Notes under the pieces: model-generated
Database searches by the model: none
What the model saw: only the letters and a program-made list of their open reading frames with translations
What the model was told of the DNA's origin: nothing
Assembly (NCBI RefSeq): GCF_028372415.1
Contig: NC_092874.1
Coordinates: forward strand, 58,069,865-58,133,864
DNA length: 64,000 nt
From: Notamacropus eugenii
Taxonomy: Eukaryota; Chordata; Mammalia; Diprotodontia; Macropodidae
Reading direction: 5' to 3'
Translations under genes and position numbers: made by a program
Shown here: positions 11,638-21,918 of the stretch, in pieces
How the letters are laid out: every line of letters begins with the position of its first letter
Position numbering within the stretch: position 1 is the first letter of the stretch

Positions 11638-11680
11638 CATAATTAAATTTAGTCACTCTTAACATTTCTCTGCACCACTA

Positions 11681-11704
11681 CCCCCACCCCCACCACCCCC
11701 ACCC
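11681..11704 (-). other. G-quadruplex-type motif on the minus strand
   Basis: Four C-runs (CCCCC, CCCCC, CCCCC, CCC) separated by 1-4 bases give four closely spaced G-runs on the complementary strand, a canonical G4/i-motif pattern. Confidence 0.7.
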
Positions 11705-12170
11705 AGTTCCACAATTCATTATATTTCTACAAGTTTATTCTGGTCTGCCTCCACAGGGTCTTACATCAGTGTCTCACCAGGTTATGGACCTGTGTTCTCA
11801 AAGAGCAGTAGAACACACACTCTCACAGGTTCTATCATGTTAGCATGATATCTAGAACAGACTGAGTGTGCTTCCTGAGGACCAAACCAGGAAATTACGG
11901 AAAGGGGTCTCATCAGTAGGTTGGCCACTAGATGGTAAATTCTTTGGCCATGGTAAACCATGAAGTGAAGCAAAATAAGACATGGTTTTTAAACTTTCTG
12001 TTTCTTCAGCAATAGCAGTAGAGAAGTGGAAAGGGAGAATAGAGGTGCTAAGAATCACACAGTTTTATGATAGTCTGTGTACATTAACTTAATTGTTGGC
12101 ACTCTAAATGAAAAGCCTTTGTTCAGTGATCAGTGAATCAACATACTATTGGGAGAAGGCAGAAAGACAG
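11705..12170. other. Unassigned non-coding sequence
   Basis: No repeat or gene was recognised. Overlapping minus-strand open frames at 11782-12058 have no recognisable features. Confidence 0.4.
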
Positions 12171-12171
12171 G

Positions 12172-12310
12172 CAGCAAGCATTTATTAAGCACTTACTATA
12201 TACCAGGCACTGTGCTAAGCAATGGGAATACAAATTGTGGGCGTAAAGTCCCTGCTCTCAAGGAGCTTATCGTCTAATGGGGGAAGACAATGCATAAAAG
12301 AGAGCTGAAA
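12172..12310 (-). repeat. L2 3' end, antisense
   Basis: 'gcatttattaagcacttact', 'ccaggcactgtgctaagcaa' and 'ctgctctcaaggagcttatc' are the reverse complement of the conserved L2 3' end, well preserved here. Confidence 0.85.
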
Positions 12311-12334
12311 AGGATGGGAGAGGAGGAATTGTTT

Positions 12335-12510
12335 CCATGTGAAGGCATGGAATAGTGAGTAAAAGTCTAGATCTGGAGTTAGCAGACCTAGGCTTCCTAC
12401 TTACTATTTGTATGACCTTGGATAAGTCCTATAACCTCTCTGGGCCTCATCTGGGTTATCTAGTCTCTAAGGTTGCTTCTAGCTCCAAGTCTATGATCTC
12501 ATGATACTAA
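12335..12510 (+). mobile_element. MIR-type SINE
   Basis: A CORE-like segment ('tatgaccttggataagtcct') is followed by 'taacctctctgggcctcat' and a 'ttctagctccaagtctatga' tail, in sense order. Confidence 0.8.
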
Positions 12511-13380
12511 GAACTAGTCGGTAGAAGCATCAGTGATACATGCAATTGGAATACAGAATGAAGTTGTTACCAAACCGAGGGAGGGCTCTGAAGTTCTCAA
12601 CAGAAAGGAATTTAAAGAAATTGGCAATGCCCTTGGCATTGTTGTGTGTCCAAGGGCAACGCCTCACTTCCTGGGACACTTACATTTTACAGACCAAGAT
12701 ATGCTACTGGGGAGGTAAAAATATAGAGAAATTCTAAAATATGACAAGATCTTCCAAACCAAATCAAGATATATTTTAGCAGTTGTTTATTCTAATGCAA
12801 AAGTGGACACAGGGGAAGATGGTGAAAAGTATGATGGAAATATATCTGTGGCCAGACCCCCAGCTCTGAGAAGTAGACACCAAAGTATATCAGTGAGGTC
12901 TTCTCCCAAACCATTTTATTTGGATTCTTTGGTATCCCACAATGTAGCCCTGCTGGATGATACCAGGACAGAACACGAAATCACAGCAAAAACAGAACAG
13001 CAACAGTACACCAAGAAGATCCCATCCTCCCTTTCCATTCATACTTGACGATCTGAGGGATCTAGTTTACCAGACACTGGCCATCACATAGCCATTCCCT
13101 TTGGTCATATTGCTCAGCCCTCAGTCTTTCTTAGCCTTGCCTTCCTCCTCTTGAATGCCTCCATCTCTCGGTATTTTGCCAGGTTTCCCAAATGAATGTA
13201 ACACATAGCTGTGTTGCATCATTCCTGGCTACCTAGAGATAATAAGATTTGAGGACACAGTTGCTACCCTTCCCTGTCTTTTTTTTCAGTTATCTAAATC
13301 CCTCACATTTAGCTCATCAACCCCATGAAACTCTGTCTTCCCTTTAAATCCCATGAGCTGCAAATGAACTTACCTAAGCA
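12511..13380. other. Unassigned non-coding sequence
   Basis: No repeat was recognised. The 81-codon frame at 12803-13048 and two overlapping frames at 12533-12737 have no domain support. Confidence 0.4.
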
Positions 13381-13382
13381 GA

Positions 13383-13635
13383 GACAGCTGGGTGGTACAA
13401 TGGATAGAGCACTGAGCCTGGAGTCAGGAAGGCTCATCTTCCTGAGTTCACATCTGCCCTCAGACACTTACTAGCTATGTGACCCTGAGCAAATCACTTA
13501 CCCCTGTTGGCCTCAGTTTCTTCATCAATAAAATACACAGGAGAAGAACAAGGAAAACCATTCCGGTATCTCTGACAAGAAAACCCCTAACAAGGTCACA
13601 GATTTGGACATGACTGAAACAACTCAACAGCCACA
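13383..13635 (+). mobile_element. CORE-SINE (Mar1/WSINE1 type), full length
   Basis: The tRNA-like head 'gctgggtggtacaatggata', CORE 'tactagctatgtgaccctga', middle 'tatctctgacaagaaaaccc' and BovB-like tail 'ggacatgactgaaacaactc' make this one of the cleanest copies in the window. Confidence 0.9.
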
Positions 13636-14165
13636 AATGTGGTGAAACTAACTCACAGTCTAATGGAAGATGTTGTCCAAAGAGAAGCTAAGGTCCAAGC
13701 TTATAAGGAATATGATTCAGATTTCTGGAAGAAAGAAGTTAGCAGCTTATAGGCTACCCAGAAATCTGGACCATATATCTTAAGACAGAGAAAAGTAGAA
13801 GTTTCTGGACATAGTGAACATTAAACTGCATCACAAAAAAATGAAACTGATCTAAAAAACTTGCAACTGATGTGTTAGTACTCAGAGCTAGCTAGTTGTA
13901 TGTGATCAAATCACTGTTTCTTTAAAGCAAAGGCCAGAACTGACATCAAATTAGAAGGAATAATGATGAGAAGATGCTGCATATAGTTGTAAATGATACA
14001 ATCTGTCAATGCCTAAAATTGGGAAATGGAAGAAGGCAAAGATGTGGACCATGGTAATCAATAATCCTGAAGTTTAATTTATGTAAAGCAGTTGTCACAA
14101 CAAGAAGACCACAAAAATTTCAGAAATCACCTTAACCAACATGTTTTCCACCTTTTTGTCTTGAA
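13636..14165. other. Unassigned sequence with a short inverted repeat
   Basis: 'cagatttctgg' near 13717 and 'ccagaaatctg' near 13759 can pair around a loop of about 30 bases. No repeat family was recognised. Confidence 0.4.
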
Positions 14166-14167
14166 GA

Positions 14168-14290
14168 GAGGCAGCATTGTGTAGTGAATAAAGTACTTAG
14201 CTTAGAGTGAGGAAAATCTGAATTGAGGCTGTCTCTAGCATACTGGGTGTACAGTCACAGTCAAGTCACCTAAACTCAGCGCCACCAAAT
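14168..14290 (+). repeat. Degraded CORE-SINE head fragment
   Basis: 'gaggcagcattgtgtagtga' and 'acagtcaagtcacctaaact' keep the head-to-CORE spacing. The tail is lost. Confidence 0.6.
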
Positions 14291-14778
14291 AATTAAGGCC
14301 AGTGGCCAGTCTTTACTGGTTGAAGTATTTTCCACCCTAAAGACTTTTCCACACTAATGAAGCTGCAGTTCCAATCCAAAAATTAATTCCATTAAATTTC
14401 AATTATAATTACCACAATTATAATTACTACTACTATTGCACTACAATTACTACTTCAATTTTAGTTACCCAAGATTGCTAGCATAGCATCTCGCAACATT
14501 CAGTTATACAATAGTAGCAGGGTAACAGGTAATAGATAGGCCCTACTGACCTAGTATTTTCTGGGAGTCAATTAATTGAGTGGATTATTTTTGCTGGCCA
14601 AATAGTTCAGATAGATGTCACTTGAAGGGTTAAATGGGCTATAATTAGTCCATGAACTTGGACATCTAGACCAAACTGAAAATATAAGAAACAAAAAAGT
14701 TTCCTAGAAAGTGATAATCATAGTGAAATTTGATTAACAATTATTAATTATGTTTTTATTTAAGTTTTTAAGGAGGGT
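14291..14778. other. Unassigned AT-rich sequence
   Basis: Contains a short direct repeat of 'acaattataattac'-like units at 14399-14427. Nothing else was identified. Confidence 0.4.
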
Positions 14779-14779
14779 A

Positions 14780-15013
14780 TGTTCAGTCATTTTCAGTCCT
14801 GTCCAACTCTTTGTGACCTCATTTGGAGTTTTCTTGGCAAAGATACTAGAGTGGTTTGACATTTCCTTCTGCAGCCCACTTTACAGATGAGGAAACTGAG
14901 GCAAACTGGGTTGAGTGACTTGCCCAGGATCACCCAGTTAGTAAGTGTCTGAGGCAGGATGTGAACTCAGGTTCTCCTGACTCTAGAGCGGCACTCTATC
15001 CACTGTGCAATTC
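14780..15013 (-). mobile_element. CORE-SINE (Mar1/WSINE1 type), antisense
   Basis: BovB-like tail first ('cctgtccaactctttgtgac'), then 'tttacagatgaggaaactga', the antisense CORE 'gagtgacttgcccaggatca' and head 'cactctatccactgtgcaa'. It abuts a sense MIR/THER1 copy. Confidence 0.9.
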
Positions 15014-15016
15014 TAA

Positions 15017-15268
15017 CGGCAGCATGGTATACTAGACAGAGCACTGGACTTGGACTCAGGAAGACCTGGATTTGAATTCCACCATTGTTACTTCCTAGCT
15101 GTGTGACCATGGGCAAGTCTGAGCTTCAGTTTTCTCATCTGTCATATGGGAATAATACAACCATAACATATACCTCACAGAGTTGTGGTGGGGATCAAAT
15201 GACTTAATGTATGTGATTCACTTTGCAAATCTTAAAAGTATTGTAAAAATGTTAGTTATTACTATTAA
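15017..15268 (+). mobile_element. MIR/THER1-type SINE, full length
   Basis: The head 'cagcatggtatactagacag', CORE 'tagctgtgtgaccatgggca', 'ttttctcatctgtcatatg' and tail 'gttgtggtggggatcaaatg' end near 'gttattactatta'. Confidence 0.88.
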
Positions 15269-15330
15269 AGTCAAGTATAAACGGTTTGATGATTATTTTC
15301 TATTTGAAATTATTATATGTGGTCTACCTT

Positions 15331-15560
15331 AGTTATCATTTATATAGCACTTCAACATCCACAAAGCTTTATATATGTTAATTCACTGGACCTTCTCAAC
15401 GATCCTGGGAAGTAGGTGCTATGATTATCCCCATTTTATAGATGAGGAAACTGGTTTCCTTCGATCAGTTGAAGTTAAGTGACTTGTCCAGGACTGCAAA
15501 ACTAGAAAACAAATTAGAACTCAGGTCTTACTGGCTCCAAGCCTAACATTCTCTCCATAG
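15331..15560 (-). mobile_element. MIR/THER1-type SINE, antisense
   Basis: 'tcatttatatagcacttcaa', 'tatccccattttatagatga', 'agttaagtgacttgtccagg' and 'agcctaacattctctccat' run tail-to-head. Confidence 0.85.
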
Positions 15561-16040
15561 AATCACTCAGATGCTACTGTTATGTGGAGAATTTGATGGT
15601 CTCTTTCATTAATACAGATACAGAGTAGTCTGTTCTATCATAGGAAAGGAAAACTTTATGAGTACTAAAAAGCAAACATTATAAGATTTTGCCACTGGGT
15701 AACTATAGAGGACACAGATCACATCAATTTAGCTTCTCTCAAGATTCAAACTTTTCCTAAGAGCTTTTCCTATAAGATGAGGAAAAATACACATAGAAAA
15801 CAGCAATAAAATTGTGATTAAAGATGCCATTATCCTAATACATTTGCAAGGGTAGAGGGAAACACAGATTTCTCATTAATCACTTCAAGGAAAAATCTGC
15901 TGATCTAGTCATTAGAGAGTAGCCAATTATTCAGTAACAGGAGACACAACTTGGAGGTGAGATTGACTTTGAAAATTTACAAGTTCTATTCATATTAAAT
16001 TCTGTTAGGAGAAGCTAAATGTTTGGTTTCTGAAAGCTTC
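15561..16040. other. Unassigned non-coding sequence
   Basis: No repeat or gene was recognised. Confidence 0.4.
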
Positions 16041-16044
16041 CATA

Positions 16045-16260
16045 TGGAAAAACCCAAGACAGAAGGTCTCATAGGCATCAAAATATTTTCAGCAGCACTT
16101 TTTATAGCAGTAAAAACCAGAAGCAAAGGGGGAGGAATGGTTGAACACATTGAGGTATGTGAAGTTAATGAAATATTATTGTACTATAAGAAAAGACAAA
16201 CATGAGGAGTTCAGAAGACTTTCATCAACTGACTGCAACGTGAGAAAGCAAGGCCAGTCA
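16045..16260 (+). mobile_element. L1 ORF2 C-terminal fragment, degraded
   Basis: The frame at 16023-16205 reads KIFSAALFIAVK then NEILLYYKKRQT. This parallels the L1 ORF2 C-terminus 'KIFIAALYVVAK ... MEYYCAIRND' seen intact in the nested L1 at 23464-24790. Only about 60 residues survive. Confidence 0.7.
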
Positions 16261-16342
16261 AGAATAATAGACACAGTGCTATAGCATAAAAAAAAATGAC
16301 ACAAAGGAAACTGAACTCAGATTAATTATAATGATTAATCTT

Positions 16343-16437
16343 GGTCAGTAGGTATTTATTAAGGATGTACTGTGTGCCAAGCACTGTTTAGGTGCTGAAT
16401 GAAACATGCTTCATAGTAGAGAAGAAAATCCAAGAGC
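16343..16437 (-). repeat. L2 3'-end fragment, antisense
   Basis: 'ggtatttattaaggatgtac' with 'gtgccaagcactgtttaggt' is the antisense L2 terminus. A second, longer L2 copy starts immediately after it. Confidence 0.65.
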
Positions 16438-16439
16438 CT

Positions 16440-17140
16440 AATTTCCCCGTGCTGTCATTCAATAAAGCACCTACCATGTGCCAGTCACTGTGCTAAGCAC
16501 TAGATATACAAAAGGAAGCAAAAGATAGCCCCTGCCTTCAAGGAGCTCACACTCTAATGGGGGAGGGGGGGTACAAGAAAGAAATATGTACAAAGGAGCA
16601 GTAATCAAGATAAATAAGAAATAAAAATGAGAGGGAAGGCACTATAATTAAGAGGACTTGGGAAAGGCTTCCTGTAGAAAATGGAATTTTAGGTGGGACT
16701 TAAAGGAAGCCAATAGGTGAAGGTGAGGGAGGGAGAGTGTTCCAGGCATGGAGGACAGCTAGAGAAAATGCCTAGGGAGTTTCACATTCATAGGACAGCC
16801 AAGAGTCACTGGATTAAAGCATACAGGATGAACAGTAAGGTATGAGATGACTGGAATGGGTGGGGGGGCAGTTTAGGAAATCCCTTTGGTCACTGGATAT
16901 AGGACATATTGGAGTGGGGAGAGACTTGCAGCAGGTAAACTCACCAGCAGGATATGGCAGTAACCCAGGGGTAAGGGGGCCAAGTTTGTACCAGAATGCT
17001 GGGTGATAGTGTCAGAGGAGAGACGCTGCAGAGGTGAAATTGGCAGACCTTGGTAATAGACTAGATAAGGGGCAATGGGAGATAGTGAGGAGTCAAGGAT
17101 GACTCCTAGCTTGCAAACCTGAGGTACTGGAGTCACTTTA
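16440..17140 (-). mobile_element. Long L2 copy, 3' end plus about 600 bases upstream, antisense
   Basis: The copy runs from the terminal motif ('gtgccagtcactgtgctaag', 'ccttcaaggagctcacactc') through 'gtgttccaggcatggaggac', 'attggagtggggagagactt', and 'gtcaaggatgactcctagct' near 17100. The relative order matches L2 read backwards, making this the longest L2 in the window. Open frames in it are not functional. Confidence 0.85.
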
Positions 17141-17214
17141 TAGGTTGGTTTTATTAACTATTTTCTTTGTAACAAGGGTTCAGCATATGGAAGGTGGAAT
17201 ATATTATGAAAGTG

Positions 17215-17998
17215 CTGATATGTAGGCAAAAAACTGGAAACTAAGGAGATGGCTATCAAAAAGAAAATGACTGGGCAAATGATGGTTGACGAATTTCATG
17301 AGATACAGTTATCCCTTCCACATTGCAGGGGTTAGGAATATGATGCCATGTGATCTGGAAAGTCTGCATAAAATTTTTTGGTCCTCCCTTCATACTGGAG
17401 GTCTGATTTTTTTCCTTTTCTTTTATGGAATATTTAAAATACATTATTGTAAAATTTGGGCTATTTAGTCACTGGTTCTGCATCATTTGCTGGCCTTTTC
17501 ATGTCATATGTGGCTTCCACAAAAGTCCCATTTAATTTCTTATGCAACCTGCAACATACTGAAACTGTGATGGGTGAAGTTGTGATGTGGAGGGGATAGC
17601 TGTATATTGTTGTGCAGTAAAAAGTGATGAAAGGGACAATTTCAGAGGGACCAGAAAAAAATTGAGAGACTGGTATGAACTGATGCAGAATGAAGTGAAC
17701 AGAAGCAGAATAATTTATGCAATAACAACATTGTAATGACAGAGAACTTCAAAAGACAAGTACTCTCACTAATACAATGACCAACAATGATTCCAGAAGA
17801 TCCAAGAGGAAACATCCACTTCCTGACAGAGTAGTGAGGGATTCTGGGTGAAGATTAAGACATTGGATAAGACCAGTCTGAACATTTGTTTTGCTTGACT
17901 GTATATTTGTTGCAATATTTTTCTTTTCCCAATGAATGGGTGGATGGGAGAGAAAGCAGATTTTTGTTTATTGAAAAAATAAAATAAAATTTTAAAAA
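17215..17998 (+). mobile_element. L1 3' end, interrupted by a TA-flanked DNA transposon
   Basis: The left part (17215-17305) matches the degraded ORF2 C-terminal coding region ('aaaactggaaactaaggaga'). The right part resumes at 17605 with 'ttgttgtgcagtaaaaagtg' and continues through 'tatgaactgatgcagaatga' into 3' UTR and an A-rich end ('aaaaaataaaataaaa'). Joining the two sides with one TA restores the order seen in the L1 copy at 45058. Confidence 0.88.
17306..17602. mobile_element. Miniature DNA transposon, Tigger/mariner-like, TA target site
   Basis: The 297-base element starts CAGTTATCCCTTCCACATTG and ends with a near reverse complement ('gatgtggaggggatagctg'), giving terminal inverted repeats of about 22 bases. 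TA flanks both sides (17304-17305, 17603-17604). It has no open frame for a transposase, so it is non-autonomous. CAG termini and TA duplication fit the Tigger/pogo branch of Tc1/mariner, but I cannot name the family. Confidence 0.88.
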
Positions 17999-17999
17999 T

Positions 18000-18310
18000 T
18001 ACTGATATGTAAAAAAACTAAAGGCAACAATATTTTTTTCAAAAGAAAATAAAAATACTTCTCAGCATTGGCTTGGTTCATAGAAGATATGTGTGTTTAT
18101 TTTTTCTTTCTGGAATCTCACCAATAAAGGCATTTCAGCTTCCTCCAAAGATTCTTGTTATTTTCCATTTCCTGTCTGATGATATTTCATGGGGTTTTTT
18201 TTAGCTGCCTCCCTTTATACCATCAGATATATTGAGGGGAAAGGTCCAAGTGCCATAAAAATGCATCAGCTACATTTACTACATGATTTTTAAAAATCAT
18301 CTCATTTTCC
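18000..18310. other. Unassigned AT-rich sequence
   Basis: No repeat or gene was recognised. Confidence 0.4.
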
Positions 18311-18311
18311 A

Positions 18312-18480
18312 TTTTTAAAATTCAATTCAACAAGCATTTATTAGGTATGTCCAATATGATGAGTACTGGGATATAAAGATGAAACCAGTCTCATTTCCTC
18401 AAGGAGTTTACATTCTATTTGGGAGCACAATAATAAATAGTTAAGCAAATACTAGATAATATGACAGGAAGAGCATTCTA
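18312..18480 (-). repeat. L2 3' end, antisense
   Basis: 'attcaattcaacaagcattt' with 'cctcaaggagtttacattct' is the antisense L2 terminus. Confidence 0.75.
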
Positions 18481-18826
18481 ACAAACTTCAGGATCAAATA
18501 ACTAGTTTTTTGGTAGTTTGGGGAAATAAATTCACAATTTTAATCTTAGTTTAAATTCCCAAATAGTTCACTTGTTTCCCTCCCTACATTAGTCAGTTCA
18601 TGCATCTATGATGAGCATATTTGATCAATTTCCCAGGTTAGGAGTTCAGATTAGTTAAAGAACAAATCATAAATTTGGCAGTCTCCCCTCTTGTGGCACA
18701 TCATTTGTCAATGAATCCCAATAAACACTAGGTGGCATAGAGATTGCTTTCACTGAAGAGGCAAAAGAGATAATGGATTGCTCCACTCTCTGGTGACATG
18801 AATACTTTGATCTATCTCTGCTGTAT
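18481..18826. other. Unassigned non-coding sequence
   Basis: Flanks the first duplicated island. Homology to 26100-26430 is possible but not convincing by eye. Confidence 0.4.
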
Positions 18827-18970
18827 GGCATTGGAATATCATTTTCCAAAATATACTGTTTCTCAGCAGATGAACACTACCATTTTTTTTATTTCAAAAT
18901 TGCCATTATGTCCCAGAAGACACAGTGTTCATCCAGGGAAGATTTATTAATGTCATTATTTACGTTTTAA
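18827..18970 (+). repeat. Duplicated island 1, left copy
   Basis: Aligns collinearly with 26432-26587. Shared landmarks are 'ccaaaatatact' then 'tttctcag', and 'gaa(g/a)(a/g)tttattaa' then 'atttac(g/a)tttta'. I do not recognise it as a known repeat, so it may be unique sequence that was duplicated or an unnamed family. Confidence 0.65.
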
Positions 18971-19584
18971 TTTTTATTCTTGTTTTCTCGTCACTTTGGT
19001 TTAGTTTGTTTTCAAAAGGATGGCATTCTCCCAGGAGGAAACAGAAATGGAATTTCCAAAGATTCTTTGAGGGACTATTGTTGACTTTTCAGGTGGGATT
19101 ATATCATCCTATTTTCAGTGAAAAGTTGCCCATATGGGTGCTACAAACACGCACCTGAAATAATCTAGGGTCTTTTCTTGGACAATGGCATATTGTTTCT
19201 AACTTCTTGACTGTTTGACATAGCAGATCTTTTTTTTTTTTTTTTGGTCACAATGGCACAGGGAACTACTTTTCTTTTCAAATTACTCCTGATTTGATAA
19301 AAAAAAAAATCTTTTCTTTCTTTTTGTAGTACACAATTTTGGGAAACATTGATTAAAGTTTTCAGCTTCCAAATCCATTATTTTCTTCATGGAACAATAA
19401 TTTATGAACTAAAAACTAAAGGGCTACTGATGTCTTTTATTTCTCACACTTTTAAACTTCATTTCAAAGTGCTTTAATATACATAATCTTAAGAATTATG
19501 TTATCTCCATGAGAAAATGGAAAGGTCATGAGACTGGGGTAAGGTTAATCCAGTTAGTAGCACAGAATAGTAGCTTAGAATCCT
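18971..19584. other. Unassigned AT-rich sequence with homopolymer runs
   Basis: T16-type and A11-type runs occur around 19230-19310. No repeat body was assigned. Confidence 0.4.
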
Positions 19585-19715
19585 TAGTTTCCCTCAAAGC
19601 TCAATTCAAGTACCACTTTCTCCATGAGGTCCTTCTTGGTCCTAATCCCAATTCTTAGTGCTTCCCTTAAAAATTATCTTATATTTATTTTGTGTGTATA
19701 TATGCATATGCACAC
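19585..19715 (+). repeat. L2 3' region, left part
   Basis: 'agctcaattcaagtaccact' and 'ctccatgaggtccttcttgg' match the L2 segment about 200 bases before its 3' end. The terminus reappears at 20131, so about 400 bases of other sequence separate the two parts. Confidence 0.75.
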
Positions 19716-19722
19716 ATATATG

Positions 19723-19812
19723 CCATTCATCTACATGCAAAGCCTTCTTTTCAGAATTTTAGAAGTGATAGATGCCTTATTAGTTAGTGACCTATTAGAA
19801 TGGTCATCAAGT
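19723..19812 (+). repeat. Direct repeat X, left copy
   Basis: Aligns along its full length with 20555-20650, with shared 'atctacat', 'aagccttct', 'ttcaga' and 'tgacctattagaa'. Each copy is followed downstream by an L3 piece, suggesting a local duplication. Confidence 0.7.
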
Positions 19813-19934
19813 ACATATATGTACTTTATGCATGTGTTTTGTGTGTCTGTATACACATGAACATACAATGCAAATATGTGTGTACATATACATGTACATA
19901 CATCTATATACATGCATATATACATGTATATATA

Positions 19935-20048
19935 TGTTTCATTGAGAGAGGCCATATGTGCACTGGTGAAAGACTCATAATACCTTGCTTTGGTCAAACT
20001 GTATCTGGAATCTTCTTTTCAGTTCTTTGTGACAAATTTTAGAGAGGA
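19935..20048 (+). repeat. L3/CR1 3'-region fragment
   Basis: 'gagagaggccatatgtg', 'ctttggtcaaactgtatctg' and 'cttttcagttctttgtgaca' follow the L3 order '..aagagaggcatagtg..ctggtcagaccacatctgga..gttcagttctgg'. It shares 'cttcttttcagttctttgtg' exactly with 21325-21344. Confidence 0.7.
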
Positions 20049-20130
20049 TGCTTACATATACCTACACACATATAGACACATACACACACGCACATATATA
20101 TACGCACACATACATGTGCGTATATATATT

Positions 20131-20250
20131 ACTTTTTCAGATAGAATGTAAACTTCTTGAGACATCTGTGGCTGTCTTTTTGTTTTTGTGTCCCAAGTGC
20201 TTAACACAGTGCCTGGCACATAGTAAGTGCTTACTAAATACTTAGTAAAT
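20131..20250 (+). repeat. L2 3' end, right part
   Basis: 'agaatgtaaacttcttgaga' and 'acagtgcctggcacatagta' form the conserved L2 terminus in sense, completing the part that begins at 19585. Confidence 0.88.
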
Positions 20251-20277
20251 TACCAGAGCCCTGGTCTTCCTACTTCA

Positions 20278-20350
20278 GTAATGGGATTAGATGACCATAG
20301 CTTTAGAACTGGAAGGGACCTTAGAGGTCCTCTAAACCTTCTCCCTCCTT
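20278..20350 (-). repeat. MIR3-type fragment
   Basis: 'atagctttagaactggaagg' and 'gaccttagaggtcctctaaa' match the end of MIR3-type repeats read antisense. Confidence 0.6.
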
Positions 20351-20554
20351 TTAGAGAGGATGCCCAAAGTGGTCATATGCTTTTCCTGTCTCCCTTTGAA
20401 CAAGGAAGGATTTATCTTCGTGGGTTGCTTGAAGGTGGATTGGGGAATTTTACAAAAGTGCTTCTTTTTGCAGATTGTATGTGTGTGGGAGTGGTGGTGG
20501 TGGTGGTATTAGGCTATATTTTTTTTCTCATTCAAATAGATCAGCTTTTTACTG
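20351..20554. other. Unassigned short stretch
   Basis: Includes a (GGT)n-like run at 20490-20507. Nothing else was recognised. Confidence 0.4.
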
Positions 20555-20650
20555 AAGCCATTTATCTACATACTAAGCCTTCTGTTCAGAGTTTCTGAGG
20601 TTATGGATGTCCTGTCAGTCACTGACCTATTAGAAGAAATGGCCAGTAAA
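20555..20650 (+). repeat. Direct repeat X, right copy
   Basis: Diverged partner of 19723-19812, lying upstream of the longer L3 copy at 21225. Confidence 0.7.
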
Positions 20651-21224
20651 TGTTTTTAATCATTTTTATGTGCACCTTTGTCGCCTCTCTGTCATTCTTT
20701 CATTACCTTGGATTTGTTGAGCTTGAGCTCTCTTCACAAGCTATTTTTCAAGAAATCAGTAAAGCTTTCACTAGAAATTACCTCAAACAAATGAAATTCC
20801 TCAAACATAGTCACACTGCCCAAACCCTTGTGCTTATCTTCTCTCATAAATGAAAAAAAAAAGAGGCAAGGTCATGCTTTGTCAACTTTTTTACTTGGAG
20901 ATGACCAAGGAAAAGCTAGAATATACTTAAAATGGCAATATATATTCAGGAATTCCTCCTCTAGGTCAGCTAAATTTATACCTGCTATGTGCCTTACATA
21001 TACATTTTTGTGAGTAGAATTTCATTGACTGGTTACTCTGAGTCATTATTCTAAGAGTGCTATGAATCTGACTTTGCCATTTCTCTAAGGTCATAGTTAT
21101 CATCAGCCTGTAGACCTGGGTTCAAGAAATCAACTTCACAATTATGAAATGGGGGAGAGGGTGAGGTCAGATACTTATAGTTTATATGAAAAAGGTGGGT
21201 TAATAGACTTCAAAGTCATCATGG
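20651..21224. other. Unassigned non-coding sequence
   Basis: No repeat or gene was recognised. Confidence 0.4.
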
Positions 21225-21745
21225 ATCAGCAATGCAACATGGAAGCCAAAAAGCATCACAGATGAGAGGGCACGTGTCTACCAGTGTCAGGTCCATTGTA
21301 CTCTCCTCTGGTCAAGTAATATCTAGAGCCTTCTTTTCAGTTCTTTGTGCTGAATGTTATGGAGCACAATTAAAATCTAGAGAATGTCCAGAGAAGGGCC
21401 TTGAGACCCGGTCATGTGAAGATGGATTGAAGAAAATCTGAAGAAGAAAATATGAGGGATTAGACTTGTTTTGTTTAACCTAAGAGGGCAGAACTAAGAA
21501 CAAAGAATGGTAATTTCAGAGAAATCATGGAGACTTAATGAAGGGAAAAGATTTCATCCTCATAATTAGAACTGTTTAAAAATGCAATGGGTTGCCTCAG
21601 AGTATAGTGGAATCTCTCTCACTGGAGATCTCAGATGAAGTCTAAAAGACTTGTTACTGTATGATGTAGAGTGATTCTTGTTCAGGTATGGACTGGACCA
21701 GATGGCCTTGGAGGAGTTTAACATCTCAGGGATTCTGTGATTGTG
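21225..21745 (+). mobile_element. L3/CR1 3' end
   Basis: The order of L3 3' landmarks is kept: 'ctctggtcaagtaatatcta', 'aatgtccagagaagggcctt', 'gggattagacttgttttgtt', 'aatgcaatgggttgcctcag', 'ggactggaccagatggcctt' and 'atctcagggattctgtgatt'. It is non-coding and strongly diverged. Confidence 0.88.
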
Positions 21746-21885
21746 GCTCTTGGTAGTTTGTACGCCGAAAGAAAACATAGGTAGGATGTATGAGTTTGTT
21801 GGGGAGGCTTCTTGTCAGTAGAGGAGAAAACAGAAAAGTTAGGGTAGGAAGTTTACTGAATGATTTTATTACTGGAAATTTACCA
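21746..21885 (+). repeat. Duplicated island 2, left copy (beyond the L3 end)
   Basis: Aligns with 27706-27850. Shared steps are 'aggatg(t/a)atg', 'ggagaaaa(c/g)ag', 'tactgaatga'/'cactgaatga' and 'att(a/g)(c/t)tggaaat'. Homology beyond the L3 terminus argues for duplication rather than two independent L3 insertions. Confidence 0.65.
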
Positions 21886-21918
21886 ACTACATCTGGAAAG
21901 CAGAGAAAAGACTAGTCA

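Larger units (their letters stand above)
19686..20125. repeat. Alternating purine-pyrimidine (TG/TA/CA) microsatellite tracts
   Basis: Imperfect TGTA/CATA-type tracts occupy about 19690-19720, 19810-19930 and 20048-20125, flanking an L3 fragment. Several open frames here are low-complexity (THTHTY-type) artefacts. Confidence 0.85.

Noticed and set aside
13383..13470. tRNA gene candidates at SINE heads (here and in other copies)
   Set aside because: Head regions only resemble tRNA and are continuous with CORE and tail modules of SINEs. No complete cloverleaf was seen.
16343..17140. Initially considered an unknown dispersed repeat family, always in plus orientation, with about 14 copies in the window
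   Set aside because: On reverse-complementing, the conserved phrases are the L2 3' end, so these are antisense L2 copies and not a new family.
19624..20245. Several frames with THTHTY/YIYM-type repeats
   Set aside because: They read TG/TA/CA microsatellite tracts and L2/L3 fragments.
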